Notes: generated from the letters alone by a model not told the origin. A stretch of 64,000 bases of DNA from Cystobacter ferrugineus (GCF_001887355.1 NZ_MPIN01000009.1:62001-126000); one strand, 5' to 3'. Shown: positions 1 through 9,305, counted from the first letter of the stretch. Numbers and translations are program-made.

Positions 1-65
1 CTCATCACCCCTCTTCCCAAGGGCTTCTGACGCGTTGTGGCGCGCCAGGGGCACCGAGGTTCACC

Positions 66-515
66 ATGAACTCACGTCCAGAGATCGAGCAGCGCATCAC
101 GCCACCCACGCCCACCGTGCGAGTCACCGTCGAGGACATGCAGCGCCTGCGGGCGGTCGTGGATCGGCACCTCGACGGCACCCTGGCGGCCGCGGCCGAA
201 CAGTTGGATGGAGAGCTGGAGCGCGCGGTGGTGGAGCCGCAGGATCAAATTCCGCCCGATGTCGTCACCATGAGATCGCGCATCCTCTTCGAGGACGTGG
301 AGACAGGCCGTCGCCGCGAGGCGACGCTGGTCTATCCAGAAGAGGCGAATATCGAACAGTCGAAGATCTCCGTCCTGGCACCAGTCGGGTTGGCGGTGCT
401 GGGTCTCAGGGCGAATGACATCATCGAATGGCCGTTGCCGAATGCCCGCCGAACCCGATTCCGCATCGTGGAAGTTCTCTATCAACCCGAGGCATCCGGC
501 GACTTCCACCTGTGA
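66..515 (+). CDS. rnk: Rnk/GreA-type RNA polymerase-binding regulator
   Basis: 149 aa, slightly longer than the roughly 136 aa of classical Rnk (regulator of nucleoside diphosphate kinase). The N-terminal half (about residues 20-60) is a helical stretch; the C-terminal half carries the GreA/GreB-type fold, seen in 'VYPEEANIEQSKISVLAPVG' and 'GLRANDIIEWPLP'. Rnk-family proteins bind RNA polymerase through this domain but have a short coiled coil without the acidic tip needed for transcript cleavage. A GAGG lies 9 bases before the ATG. Two small genes follow closely and may share its transcript. The family is assigned from these motifs; the cellular role here is inference. Confidence 0.82.
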   Translation: MNSRPEIEQRITPPTPTVRVTVEDMQRLRAVVDRHLDGTLAAAAEQLDGELERAVVEPQDQIPPDVVTMRSRILFEDVETGRRREATLVYPEEANIEQSKISVLAPVGLAVLGLRANDIIEWPLPNARRTRFRIVEVLYQPEASGDFHL

Positions 516-534
516 GCAAGGAAGAGGCCAGACC

Positions 535-762
535 ATGGCGAGTGACAACCGTTGGGCGAATCTGGTGAACACGGCCTTCCTCCTGGACCAGGCTCCAAGG
601 CGCCCGGGCCCGGAGGGACTCCAACCAGCACTCGCGATGATCGAGAGCGCGCTCGAGGTGTTTCCCGAGACCGTGGATCCCGTGGAGGACTTCGAGGGGT
701 ATGCCGTGCGCCGGCTGCTCCTCGCACTCAACGCGGCCTTGTCGGAGAGCGTGCGGATTTGA
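535..762 (+). CDS. Small hypothetical protein
   Basis: 75 aa, family not recognised. The ATG at 535 follows a clear ribosome site (GGAAGAGG) and lies 20 bases after the rnk-like stop. The sequence is acidic and helical, with the stretch 'PALAMIESALEVFPETVDPVEDF'-like spacing of charged and hydrophobic residues; no signal peptide or membrane segment. The same frame is open further upstream, but those codons overlap the rnk-like gene. Its stop overlaps a possible TTG start for the next small gene. Confidence 0.55.
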   Translation: MASDNRWANLVNTAFLLDQAPRRPGPEGLQPALAMIESALEVFPETVDPVEDFEGYAVRRLLLALNAALSESVRI

Positions 763-941
763 CCCTCGCGGCTCTCCGGCTCCTCCTCGCGGCCGTCCTC
801 GGCATCGCGGCGGCCGTGGGGCTGATCGTCAAGGGGCGCCTGCACCCCTTCATCTCCCTGCTATGCGGGGCCTTCACCGTCGGCCTGGTGCAGAACGCGA
901 GCGTGTGCGAGCTGCCCATCACCCTGGACAAGCCACCGTGA
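759..941 (+). CDS. Putative small membrane protein, TTG start
   Basis: About 60 aa if translation begins at the TTG at 759, which overlaps the TGA of the preceding gene (TTGA) and would allow coupled translation. It has a hydrophobic helix rich in Leu/Ala/Val (residues 2-24), a short basic turn, a second hydrophobic stretch, and a polar tail. No family recognised. The start is uncertain because there is no ATG/GTG in frame nearby. Confidence 0.4.
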   Translation: MTLAALRLLLAAVLGIAAAVGLIVKGRLHPFISLLCGAFTVGLVQNASVCELPITLDKPP

Positions 942-982
942 GTTGCTAAGGGCTCCGCACCACTGAGACACGGAGGAGCACG

Positions 983-2008
<1,026 letters not shown>

Positions 2009-2010
2009 GC

Positions 2011-2145
2011 TCAGGCGAGCGGAAGCTCCAGCGTGGCCACGGCCCCGTGGCCCCTGCTCTCCAAGGTGAGGCGGCCCTTGAGCATCTGGGCCGCCAGCGC
2101 GCTCGAGTGCAGCCCGAAGCCATGGCCGTCCTTGCTTGTCCACGT
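2011..2145 (-). pseudogene. Histidine kinase C-terminal remnant
   Basis: Reading the minus strand gives 44 codons ending in TGA at 2011, including '[20 protein letters not shown]' and a final beta-strand '[13 protein letters not shown]'. This is the G2 box and last helix/strand of a HATPase_c domain from a sensor histidine kinase. A stop codon precedes it in frame, and nothing upstream resembles a kinase, so only the 3' tip survives. The next 45 bases separate it from the ABM gene. Confidence 0.75.
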
Positions 2146-2191
2146 TCACCCGGGGCACCCGCGACAACTCCCGATGGCCGCTCGGGCGACG

Positions 2192-2527
2192 TCACAACGG
2201 CACATTGACCGCAATTCCCCCGCGGCCGGAAATCCACTCGCGCAAGTACTGGTTGAGCTCCCCATAGAATGACACCGACACCAGATCAGCCACCGCAAAG
2301 AGTTCGCGGAGCAGTGAATCCACATGGTTGTTATGCGTTTCGGCCGCGTCAGCGTCGACGTACTCCTCGATTATCGAATAATGACCGGGCCTCTGCGTGA
2401 CGAACCACTGGTAGCGCAACGTTCCCGGCTCGGTCGCAGCGGCGGATGCCAATGCCCGCGCCACCCGCAGGAACTCTGCCTCCCCGTCGGTCCGTGCTCT
2501 GAACTCACATAGCACCAGAAGACTCAT
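2192..2527 (-). CDS. ABM-domain (antibiotic biosynthesis monooxygenase-like) protein
   Basis: 111 aa, the usual size for a single ABM/dimeric alpha-beta barrel protein such as YgiN. The N-terminal strand 'LLVLCEFRART' with Glu, the helix 'EFLRVARALASAAATEPG', the strand 'TLRYQWFV', and 'YSIIEEYVDADAAETHNNH' match the family pattern, including the conserved His near the end of the third block. Such proteins act as small cofactor-free quinone or heme-related oxygenases, or as partners; the substrate cannot be inferred. Confidence 0.75.
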   Translation of the reverse strand: MSLLVLCEFRARTDGEAEFLRVARALASAAATEPGTLRYQWFVTQRPGHYSIIEEYVDADAAETHNNHVDSLLRELFAVADLVSVSFYGELNQYLREWISGRGGIAVNVPL

Positions 2528-2637
2528 ACGATTCTCCTAAGCAGACCGCGCTTCGAGGGTCGGCTCGAGCATGGGAAAAATGAAGGCCCTTTTGCGAGGT
2601 GGGGCCCCCGGCCCAGAGGGGTAGGAGGGCTGCTGCC

Positions 2638-2772
2638 GGGTGCCAACCGAGCCTTCTGCTCGATCGCGCGCTCCTCCTCGAAGAGATGGGCTTTCAGATC
2701 GAACTCCTGCAGGTCTTCGACCCACGCATCTCCCCACGCAACATCGCCCTCATCGCCTCAAGGGCAGACTGA
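2638..2772 (+). pseudogene. Possible 3' gene remnant, family unknown
   Basis: An open stretch of 44 codons ending at TGA 2770-2772 reads like the end of a folded protein: 'LLLEEMGFQIELLQVFDPRI' followed by 'SPRNIALIASRAD'. The alternation of a helix and two strands resembles the C-terminus of a class I methyltransferase, but I cannot name the family. No start codon or upstream domain is present, so if real it is a remnant like the kinase tip at 2011. Confidence 0.3.
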
Positions 2773-2773
2773 C

Positions 2774-4222
2774 TCAGAAGATGCCCTGACCTGGCGTGAG
2801 GATACGGGCCGGGTCGAAGCGACGCTTCGCGTACTCGAAGCGCTCCCAATAGGGGTGCAGGTGGCGGCGCCAGTCGGCATGGCTCAGAGGAACGGCGTCC
2901 ACGGGGTACAGCTTTCCGCCTATGGCGGTGAGCCGCTCGAAGATGGCGCGGTTCTTCTGCACGAGGGCCGCCACGTTCTCCGGCGTCGGCGGAATGGCGG
3001 TACGCAGCAGCGAGAAGAGAAAGACGTGCGGGTCCGTGGGGACTCGGAGGAAGGGGGCGGTGAGCGCTGCTGAGCGGAAGGGGTAGAGCAGAATGGGCCC
3101 CTGCCCCGTGTCTGCCTCGGTGGTCTGCGATAGCACCTCCTCCACGAACGCGGCCGCGGACCGGGCGGGAACGAACATGTCCATCCACGGGTGCGGAAAC
3201 TCCCAGATACCGAGCTGTTGGAGCATCGCCACCAACGGCGCGAGTCGGTTGGCGAAGTCGAAGTAGCTGCTGTCCGTCACCTGGAGCGTCCCGGGTTGGA
3301 AGCCGAGGCCCGCGAGCAGCCTGTCGTCCCGCGGCTCGGCGCCAGGGGTGAAGTACTTCACCGCCTCGAGTTGGAAGGCCCATCCGCCAGCGGAGGAGAC
3401 AACGGCACCCTCGACATAGTCGAAACGGCCGTCCTCGATGAGCCACCGCTGGTCGTCCAGGAAGCGGTGGAGGTCGCCGTACAGCGCGGTGTAGGTCCGC
3501 GCACGGGGTGGCACCTCGACGAGCCGTACCCGGGCACGCACGATGATGCCGAACTGGCCCAGCCCCGACCGCACGGCGTCGAACAGGTGCCGCTCGCATG
3601 AGGGCGAGCACCGCACGAGCTCGCCCTCCCCCGTGACGACATCCAGCTCCAGGACGTTGTCCACCTGGAGGCCCCAGCGAAACGCCTGCCCGCCAATGCC
3701 GCCCACCGACAGCGTCCCACCGATGCTCAACTCGATGTAGTCGGTGAGTGTCGGAGGGCTCCTGCCGGAAGGAAGCGTGGCCTCCAGCAACTGGCGCCAC
3801 CGGACACCCGCGTCCACCCAAGCGCTCGACTCGCCAATCTCGTGGATGGTCGAAAGCGCGGACATGTCGATGACGATGCCCGCCGGCACCTGGGACTGGC
3901 CGTAAGTGCTGTGGCTCTCGCCGAGCCCTCGCGCGGCGGCGATGTGCAGGCCCTGGCGGCGCGCGAAGCGGACCATGGCCACGATGTCCCCCACCGAGCC
4001 CGGGACGAGCACAGCACAGGGCGTGCGGTGGACGATGTGGCCAAAGTCCTCCGCAGCCGCGGTGAGCGACGCCGCGTCCATCAGCAGCGCCCCTTCCAGC
4101 GGAGGAAGGGGGAGGGAGCCGGGCTCCAGCGTGGCGGCCCAGCTCCGGCTCGCGGGGTTGAATGCCATGGCCACCAACGCTCCCTGGAGCAACGTCCTCC
4201 GGGAGAGAGCTCGACCCGTCAT
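2774..4222 (-). CDS. Tat-exported FAD oxidase, cytokinin dehydrogenase family
   Basis: 482 aa. The N-terminus 'SRRTLLQGALVAMAF' is a twin-arginine signal. The FAD_binding_4 domain follows: 'VPGSVGDIVAMVRFARRQGL', then 'GESHSTYGQSQ', where the His corresponds to the covalent FAD attachment site (GHS in relatives), and 'SIGGTLSVGGIGGQAFRWG'. The C-terminal half matches plant-type cytokinin dehydrogenases block by block: 'GLGQFGIIVRARVRLVE', 'YVEGAVV', 'GIWEFPHPWMDMFVP', 'GPILLYPF', and the ending 'DPARILTPGQGIF'. The family oxidatively removes the isoprenoid side chain of cytokinins. Export to the periplasm is inferred from the signal. The typical Gly before His is replaced by Ser ('ESHS'). Confidence 0.82.
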   Translation of the reverse strand: MTGRALSRRTLLQGALVAMAFNPASRSWAATLEPGSLPLPPLEGALLMDAASLTAAAEDFGHIVHRTPCAVLVPGSVGDIVAMVRFARRQGLHIAAARGLGESHSTYGQSQVPAGIVIDMSALSTIHEIGESSAWVDAGVRWRQLLEATLPSGRSPPTLTDYIELSIGGTLSVGGIGGQAFRWGLQVDNVLELDVVTGEGELVRCSPSCERHLFDAVRSGLGQFGIIVRARVRLVEVPPRARTYTALYGDLHRFLDDQRWLIEDGRFDYVEGAVVSSAGGWAFQLEAVKYFTPGAEPRDDRLLAGLGFQPGTLQVTDSSYFDFANRLAPLVAMLQQLGIWEFPHPWMDMFVPARSAAAFVEEVLSQTTEADTGQGPILLYPFRSAALTAPFLRVPTDPHVFLFSLLRTAIPPTPENVAALVQKNRAIFERLTAIGGKLYPVDAVPLSHADWRRHLHPYWERFEYAKRRFDPARILTPGQGIF

Positions 4223-4460
4223 GAGTTCCTCACTCCTTCGCGGCGCGCCGCACCCGCTCGCCGCACGTCAGAAAGGCGCTCATTCTGTTCCTACCTCGTG
4301 GAACATGCCAGCAGCCTCCGCCGGTACGCGCACCTCCCGCGGACCCGGTTCCCGCTTGATGGAGACCACGCGCGATACGCCCCTGGACGCGCTTCATGAC
4401 ATGGTTCGAGCCCCCCAAGGTCCCGGTCCTGGATCCGACGGGGCTCATGGTCGTGGCTGC

Positions 4461-5426
4461 TCAGCCCTCGTGGCCCCGGTACCAGGCCACGAGCCGGGCG
4501 AGCCCCTGTTCCAGGGGAATGGAGGGACGGAAGCCCGTCTCGCACTCCAGTGCCGTTACGTCCGCGCACGTCACGTGCAGCTCTCCGGGGGGCGCGGCCT
4601 GGAGTTCCACCCACGCCTTGGTGCCCAGCAACTCCTCCAGCAGGTCCACGAGCCGCGCCACCGCCACGGGAACTCCCCGGCCCACGTTCAACACGCGGGA
4701 GCGCGGCGCGCCGCCGGTGGGCGGAGCATTCAGCACCCGCATCAGCGCCTCCACCACGTCGTCCACGTAGGTGAAGTCGCGCTGGGGCTTGCCCTCGCCG
4801 TGCAGCACCAGCGGGCGGCCCTCCAGCATCGCCCGCAGGAACAGCATGGGCGCCATGTCCGGCCGCCCCCACGGGCCATACACCGAGAACAACCGCAGTC
4901 CGGTGATGGGCAGGCCGTACTGGTGGCTGTAGGCGTACGCCAGCAGCTCGTCCGCTCGCTTCGTCGCCGCGTACAGGTTCAACGGGCTCGCCGCCGCCGC
5001 CTGCTCGGAGAACGGCACCGGCGTGTCCATCCCGTACACCGAGCTCGACGAGGCGAACACCAGGTGCTCCACCCCCGTGCGCCGGCACGACTCCAACACC
5101 TGGAGGAAGCCCGAGACGTTCGTCTCCGCGTAGTCCTGGGACTCCACCGGCTCCGCCCTCACCCCCACCCGCGCCGCCAGGTGCACCACGCGCTCCGGCC
5201 GCGCCCCCTCGAACAACTCCCGGCAGGCCCGCGCGTCCCGGATGTCCATGCGGTGGAAGCCGAAGTTCGGCGCCGACCTCAGCCGCGACAGCCGCGTCGC
5301 CTTCAGCGTCACGTCTCCCGATGCGTCCAGGTTGTCCACCCCGATGACCGTGTCCCCCCGGGCCAGCAGACGCTCACAGACGTGATAACCGATGAAGCCC
5401 GCGGCTCCCGTGACGAGCACCTTCAT
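4461..5426 (-). CDS. NAD-dependent nucleotide-sugar epimerase (UDP-glucuronate 4-epimerase-like)
   Basis: 321 aa from the ATG at 5426, chosen because 'MKVLVTGAAGFIGYHVCERL' places the Rossmann GxxGxxG at the N-terminus and a GGAG lies 7 bases upstream; the frame is open further 5'. Extended SDR features: catalytic 'SSSSVYG', 'YAATK' (Tyr-x3-Lys), 'RLFSVYGPWGRPDMAP', and 'RDFTYVDDVVEAL'. This pattern is typical of UDP-glucuronate/UDP-glucose 4-epimerases supplying surface polysaccharide. It is the last gene of the minus-strand run that includes two glycosyltransferase-like genes, consistent with envelope glycan synthesis. Substrate unproven. Confidence 0.87.
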   Translation of the reverse strand: MKVLVTGAAGFIGYHVCERLLARGDTVIGVDNLDASGDVTLKATRLSRLRSAPNFGFHRMDIRDARACRELFEGARPERVVHLAARVGVRAEPVESQDYAETNVSGFLQVLESCRRTGVEHLVFASSSSVYGMDTPVPFSEQAAAASPLNLYAATKRADELLAYAYSHQYGLPITGLRLFSVYGPWGRPDMAPMLFLRAMLEGRPLVLHGEGKPQRDFTYVDDVVEALMRVLNAPPTGGAPRSRVLNVGRGVPVAVARLVDLLEELLGTKAWVELQAAPPGELHVTCADVTALECETGFRPSIPLEQGLARLVAWYRGHEG

Positions 5427-5518
5427 GTCCCGCTCCATGGCGACCAGGAGCCAGGGCCCGGGCGCTGCCGTGCCCCTGGCCCTGTCTCCCTCCACAATGC
5501 CAACCCCATACCACCGAG

Positions 5519-6877
5519 TCAGTCCTCGATCCTCGTTTCGAGGAAGGGTTTCTGCCGCTCCCGCCAATCCCTGCTACTCGCACCTTCCGAGAGCAATCCG
5601 CCCAACGCCAGACCCGTCGCGCAGGCGTGGTGAACGTTGTCGTGGAGGAACAGCGCGCTCCTTCCCAGGGGATAGAGGCCCTCGACCTGGCTCAAGGCCT
5701 CGAGCGCGCGCGCTCGGGACACCGCGAAGCCCCGGCGATACAGCGGATAGGCCGCCGCCACGCGGCGCACGCGGCTGTCGATCACCTCGACCCCCCCGAG
5801 GCCCGTGCGCTCCAGCGCGGGCCGCACCCGCCTCGTCAGCTCCTCGGGCGAGGCGCTCCACAGCTCGTCCCCCACCGCGCACGGCAGATCGAACCCCACC
5901 ACCGTGCGCCCCGGAGGACCCTGCCCGGAGAAATTGCGCGGCTCGAAGAGGCGATTGGCCGGGAGCCGTCCGTCCGCGAAGTAGTGCACGTCCCGCTCGC
6001 TTCCCCGCTCCGTCGCGAGCAACAGGTACAGCAGCGTCAGCGCCCGGTAGTCCAGGCCCTCGGCGGCCTCGGGCCGCCCCACCCAGCCGCACAGCCGAGG
6101 CAGAGGCACCGTCGCCACCACCGCCCGGGCCGGCACCTCCCGCCCCGCCACCACCACCGCCCTCACCCGCCCGCGCTCCAACACCAGGCCCTCGGCCGCC
6201 GCGCCACACCGCACCTCGCCTCCCGCCCGGCGGATGTGCTCCGCGAGGCCCTCGGCCAACGCCCCCACGCCCGCCTCCGGGTAGAAGTAGCGCCGCCCCG
6301 CCGAGGCCCCTCCCCGCCCGAGCGCCGCGCGCAACACCTCCAGCGGGCCACCCTTCTGCACCCGCGCCCGGCCGAGCGCCTCGTCCAACGCCTCGGGCTC
6401 CAGGCCCCACACCTTGCGCGCCGCGGGCTCGTACAGCACCCGCGCCGCATGCCGTCCCAGCCGCCGCGCCGCCTCCGCGCCGAAGTGCTGACCCTCGGGG
6501 GGACGCAGCCGCGCCATCACCGCCGACACCCCATGCCGCGCCACCTCGGCGAGCCCCAACCCCCGCGCGATGCCGAGCAGGGACAAGGGATAGGGCAGGC
6601 GCTTGTCGCCCACGTGCACGAGGCCCCGGCGCGCCCGCACCCGCAGCGCCCCGCCGAGCGCCAACCGGTAGAGCTCCAGCACTTCGGGGGACGCCGCCTG
6701 GTGCAGCCGGTGCGGGCCGTAGTCCACCTGGAAGCCCGCGAAGTCGAATGAGCCCGAGAGCCCCCCTACCCGCGCCTCGGCCTCCAGCACCACCACGCGC
6801 TCCCCGGCCCGGACGAGCGCATGCGCCGCGGACAGCCCCGCCGGGCCCGCGCCAATGACGACCGTCGGCGCGCTCAC
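5519..6877 (-). CDS. FAD-dependent amine-oxidase-like oxidoreductase
   Basis: 452 aa from a GTG at 6877 that overlaps the TGA of the GT2 gene (GTGA). The start gives 'APTVVIGAGPAGLSAAHAL', a textbook FAD dinucleotide-binding motif, then 'VVLEAEARVGGLSGSFDF' and 'YGPHRLH', as in UDP-galactopyranose mutase/protoporphyrinogen oxidase-like flavoproteins. The C-terminal 'GLYPLGRSALFLHDNVHHACATG' is the second FAD contact. Homologues with this 'GGLSGS...DYGPHRLH' pattern often sit next to glycosyltransferases in polysaccharide clusters, as here. The reaction is unknown. Confidence 0.82.
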   Translation of the reverse strand: MSAPTVVIGAGPAGLSAAHALVRAGERVVVLEAEARVGGLSGSFDFAGFQVDYGPHRLHQAASPEVLELYRLALGGALRVRARRGLVHVGDKRLPYPLSLLGIARGLGLAEVARHGVSAVMARLRPPEGQHFGAEAARRLGRHAARVLYEPAARKVWGLEPEALDEALGRARVQKGGPLEVLRAALGRGGASAGRRYFYPEAGVGALAEGLAEHIRRAGGEVRCGAAAEGLVLERGRVRAVVVAGREVPARAVVATVPLPRLCGWVGRPEAAEGLDYRALTLLYLLLATERGSERDVHYFADGRLPANRLFEPRNFSGQGPPGRTVVGFDLPCAVGDELWSASPEELTRRVRPALERTGLGGVEVIDSRVRRVAAAYPLYRRGFAVSRARALEALSQVEGLYPLGRSALFLHDNVHHACATGLALGGLLSEGASSRDWRERQKPFLETRIED

Positions 6878-7599
6878 CCCGTGCCTCGCACCGCGGGCAG
6901 CTCCAGGGCCGAGAGCGTCCCCGGGGCCCGGCCCGCCCGGAGCCAGCCGATGCCTCGCGCCACGGTGCGGCCCATGCGCCACGTGTCGCGCACGGGCCTC
7001 CACTTCGAGTGGCCCACGCGTGCCCGGTAGGTGATGGGTTGGAAGACGATGGGATCTCCCGCCGCCGCCAGGGCCAGCGTCAGCGTGGTGGTGAGCGAGA
7101 AGCGATCCGGCAACACCGGCGCGAGCGCCAGCAGATCCGCCGTGCGCAGCACCCGCAGGCCCGAGTTCAGGTCCGGCGCCGCGAAGCCACCCCCCCACCG
7201 CACCGCGCCCCGGAAGCACGCCTTCACCACCGAGCGCGCGAGCGACTCCCCGGGTCCGAAGCCCGGCCGCGCGCCGATGGCCTGCCGGGCCCCCGCGCGC
7301 ACCGCGGCCACCAGCCCGGGCAGCGCCGCCTCCGGGTACGTCCCATCCGCGTCGATGAGCGCCAGCCACGTGCCTCGCGCCTGGGCGGCCCCGGCCTTGA
7401 TCGCCGCGCCGTACCCGATTCCGCCCACCGTCAGCACCCGCGCCCCCGCCTCCCGCGCCGCCTCGCCCGTGCCGTCACGCGAGCCATCGTCCACGACGAG
7501 GATCTCATGCGCCTCGTGCGCGAGCGCCTCGCGCACCCGCCGCACCACGCCCGCGACGGCGTGCACCTCGTCGCGCGCGGGGATGACGACGCTGATCAT
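6874..7599 (-). CDS. Glycosyltransferase family 2 (dolichol-phosphate mannose synthase-like)
   Basis: 241 aa, starting at an ATG that overlaps the TGA of the upstream membrane protein (ATGA). GT-A fold motifs: 'ISVVIPARDE', 'ILVVDDGSRDGTGE', metal-binding 'LIDADGTYP', and the acceptor-side 'DLNSGLRVLR' and 'YRARVGHSKWRPVRD'. This pattern is typical of prenyl-phosphate sugar synthases of the DPM/ArnC type. With the GT39-like protein at 11446 it could make and use a lipid-linked sugar. Tight overlap on both sides argues for one transcript with the flavin genes. Confidence 0.88.
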   Translation of the reverse strand: MISVVIPARDEVHAVAGVVRRVREALAHEAHEILVVDDGSRDGTGEAAREAGARVLTVGGIGYGAAIKAGAAQARGTWLALIDADGTYPEAALPGLVAAVRAGARQAIGARPGFGPGESLARSVVKACFRGAVRWGGGFAAPDLNSGLRVLRTADLLALAPVLPDRFSLTTTLTLALAAAGDPIVFQPITYRARVGHSKWRPVRDTWRMGRTVARGIGWLRAGRAPGTLSALELPAVRGTG

Positions 7600-8171
7600 C
7601 CCTCGGCCGCCTCCGCGGGCAGGGGCCGCCACATCTCCCACAACGGCCAGAGCAGCATGGGCAGCCAGCCCAGCGCCGCGCCCACCACCGACACGGGCAT
7701 GAGCGCGCCCCACCCCGGCCCGCTGAAACGCACGAGCAGCGGCGCCAGCAGGTGCACGAACGTCGCCGCCGACGCGAAGGCAATGACGCCCACCTTGAGC
7801 CGCACCGACAATGACGTGAGCATGAACAGGTGCCCCACGATGAGCAGCACCACGGGCACGGTGAACAGGTGGAAGTGGAATGTCTCCATCACCTGGCGCG
7901 CCGGCTTCTCCAGCCGCAGGGGCTCGGGGGCCGCGGCCTCGTCGGGCAGCTCCAGCACGGGGCCTCCGGCTTCGTCCGCCACGGGCGCGGGCGCGGCGCC
8001 TCCCCGGTAGTACTCCACGGCGCTCCGGTCCGACAGGGCCCCGAACGAGTCCGCGTAGAGCCACACCGAGGAGGCCAGCCCCAACACCAGGAACAGCAGG
8101 AAGCCGGTGTAGAGGACTCGCGCCTCGAGCGACAGGCGGGTGATGGGAAATGGCCGGGCGAACTGGCGCAC
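7596..8171 (-). CDS. Polytopic membrane protein with in-membrane histidines
   Basis: 191 aa with a GTG start, seven bases after the FMN-binding gene. One N-terminal membrane helix (residues about 17-40), a periplasmic Pro/Glu-rich loop (about 45-90), then three or four helices. The second helix contains 'HFHLFTVPVVLLIVGH', and the third 'FVHLLAPLLVRF'. Such His pairs in neighbouring helices are how b-type haem is held in cytochrome b-like electron-transfer proteins, but no known family is recognised and haem binding is inference. Its place between an FMN-binding protein and the ApbE locus fits a membrane electron donor. Confidence 0.7.
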   Translation of the reverse strand: MRQFARPFPITRLSLEARVLYTGFLLFLVLGLASSVWLYADSFGALSDRSAVEYYRGGAAPAPVADEAGGPVLELPDEAAAPEPLRLEKPARQVMETFHFHLFTVPVVLLIVGHLFMLTSLSVRLKVGVIAFASAATFVHLLAPLLVRFSGPGWGALMPVSVVGAALGWLPMLLWPLWEMWRPLPAEAAEG

Positions 8172-8178
8172 GAGCGGG

Positions 8179-8748
8179 CTACCCCTTGGTGTTCTGGGAC
8201 GCGTTCGGCTTGAGGACGAGCTCGTCCAGGAGGATGAGCGCGCGGCGCACGCCGACGGCCATGGAGCGCGAGGAAATGGTCGCGCCCGTCACCACGTCGA
8301 TGTCCGTCCCCGCGCGCACCGGATCCTTCACCGTCTTGCCCTGGAACTGGCGGCGGAAGCGCGCGTCGGAGATCTCCTGCCCGTAGGCCTCGCGGTACAC
8401 CATCACCTCGTGGCGCTCGACGGTTCCCGTGGGGGACAGCTTCACGGCGAAGGTGATCTGCTCGTGCTGGCCGAGCTCCTCGTCGATGAGGGCGTAGCCG
8501 TCCACGTGCTCGCCCGTGGTGGCCACGAAGAAGACGTACTCGGCCTTCGCCGGCTTGTAGCCGAGCCGCCCCTGCAACGCCGCCTGCTCGGCGGGACCGA
8601 GCTTCACCTTGCGGTAGGTGACGCGCTGGCTCTGGGGGAAGAACTCCTTGAGCACCTGCGGCGTGGTGAAGTACGTCGCCGCCGCGCGCGCGGGCAGCGC
8701 CGCCACTCCACCCAGGAACAGCATCCACCCCAACACGAAGTGCTTCAC
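8179..8748 (-). CDS. Exported FMN-binding domain protein (RnfG/NqrC-type)
   Basis: 189 aa from a GTG at 8748, preferred because GGGGAGGA lies just upstream and the protein then opens with a clean signal peptide ending 'ALPARAAA'. An ATG at 8772 overlapping the previous stop is the alternative. The C-terminal FMN-binding domain ends in 'DVVTGATISSRSM' (about residue 155), matching the Dxx(S/T)GAT motif whose final Thr receives covalent FMN from ApbE. An ApbE gene sits 4.3 kb away across the divergent promoter. Expected role: periplasmic one-electron flavin carrier. Confidence 0.88.
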   Translation of the reverse strand: MKHFVLGWMLFLGGVAALPARAAATYFTTPQVLKEFFPQSQRVTYRKVKLGPAEQAALQGRLGYKPAKAEYVFFVATTGEHVDGYALIDEELGQHEQITFAVKLSPTGTVERHEVMVYREAYGQEISDARFRRQFQGKTVKDPVRAGTDIDVVTGATISSRSMAVGVRRALILLDELVLKPNASQNTKG

Positions 8749-8768
8749 GGCTCCTCCCCTTCGCATGC

Positions 8769-9290
8769 TCATGGCAGCTCCCGGACCGACTGGATGACGG
8801 CCTGCCGGACGTGCGAGCGCCAATTCGTCCGCGATTGATAGAGCCGCTCCGCGGTGGCCGTCCTCCGCTCACCACTCGTCCACACCTGCCCCGTGGGGCC
8901 GACCATGAGCGACTCGAGCGTCACCTGCACCTGGCCGAGCGGCTGGAGCGCGGAGAGATCCAACCGCGTGAGCACGAGCACCACCGTGGCGTCCGCCTGG
9001 CGCTCGCGCGCGAGCCGCGCGGCCTCCTCCACCGTGGGCGCCGGCCCCACGACGGTCTCCACCCCCAGCACGGAGAAACCCCGCGCGCGCAGGGCCTCGG
9101 CCGCCTCCCGGGCCACGACATCGCGAGGCTCCTCGCCGCCGAACACGTCGGCCACCACCCCGCGCGGCGCGGGCCGGGGCACCACCGAGGCCCCCACCAC
9201 CACCACGCGGGACGGAGCTCCCACGGGCCGGGGCGGCGTGGCACACGCGGCGGTGAGCAGAAGTGCGGCGAGCCATGGGAAGAAGCGCAT
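8769..9290 (-). CDS. Lipoprotein, function unknown
   Basis: 173 aa. Signal peptide with lipobox 'LTAAC'. The mature part has an alpha/beta pattern with 'ARERQADATVVLVLTRLDLS' and 'QVQVTLESLMVGPTGQVWTS', resembling the small periplasmic/outer-membrane lipoproteins that assemble near barrels (CsgG-like in style, not proven). It lies 15 bases downstream of the porin-like gene and overlaps the alternative start of the FMN protein. Probably an outer-membrane partner of these. Confidence 0.65.
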   Translation of the reverse strand: MRFFPWLAALLLTAACATPPRPVGAPSRVVVVGASVVPRPAPRGVVADVFGGEEPRDVVAREAAEALRARGFSVLGVETVVGPAPTVEEAARLARERQADATVVLVLTRLDLSALQPLGQVQVTLESLMVGPTGQVWTSGERRTATAERLYQSRTNWRSHVRQAVIQSVRELP

Positions 9291-9305
9291 GGGAGGAGTG
9301 CCCGT

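Noticed and set aside
1-30. Codons ending in TGA that could be the 3' end of an upstream gene
   Set aside because: Only nine codons are visible; no family can be recognised.
4230-4448. 72-codon minus-strand frame between the oxidase and the epimerase genes
   Set aside because: No ribosome site, no homology recognised, and it is not clearly coding.
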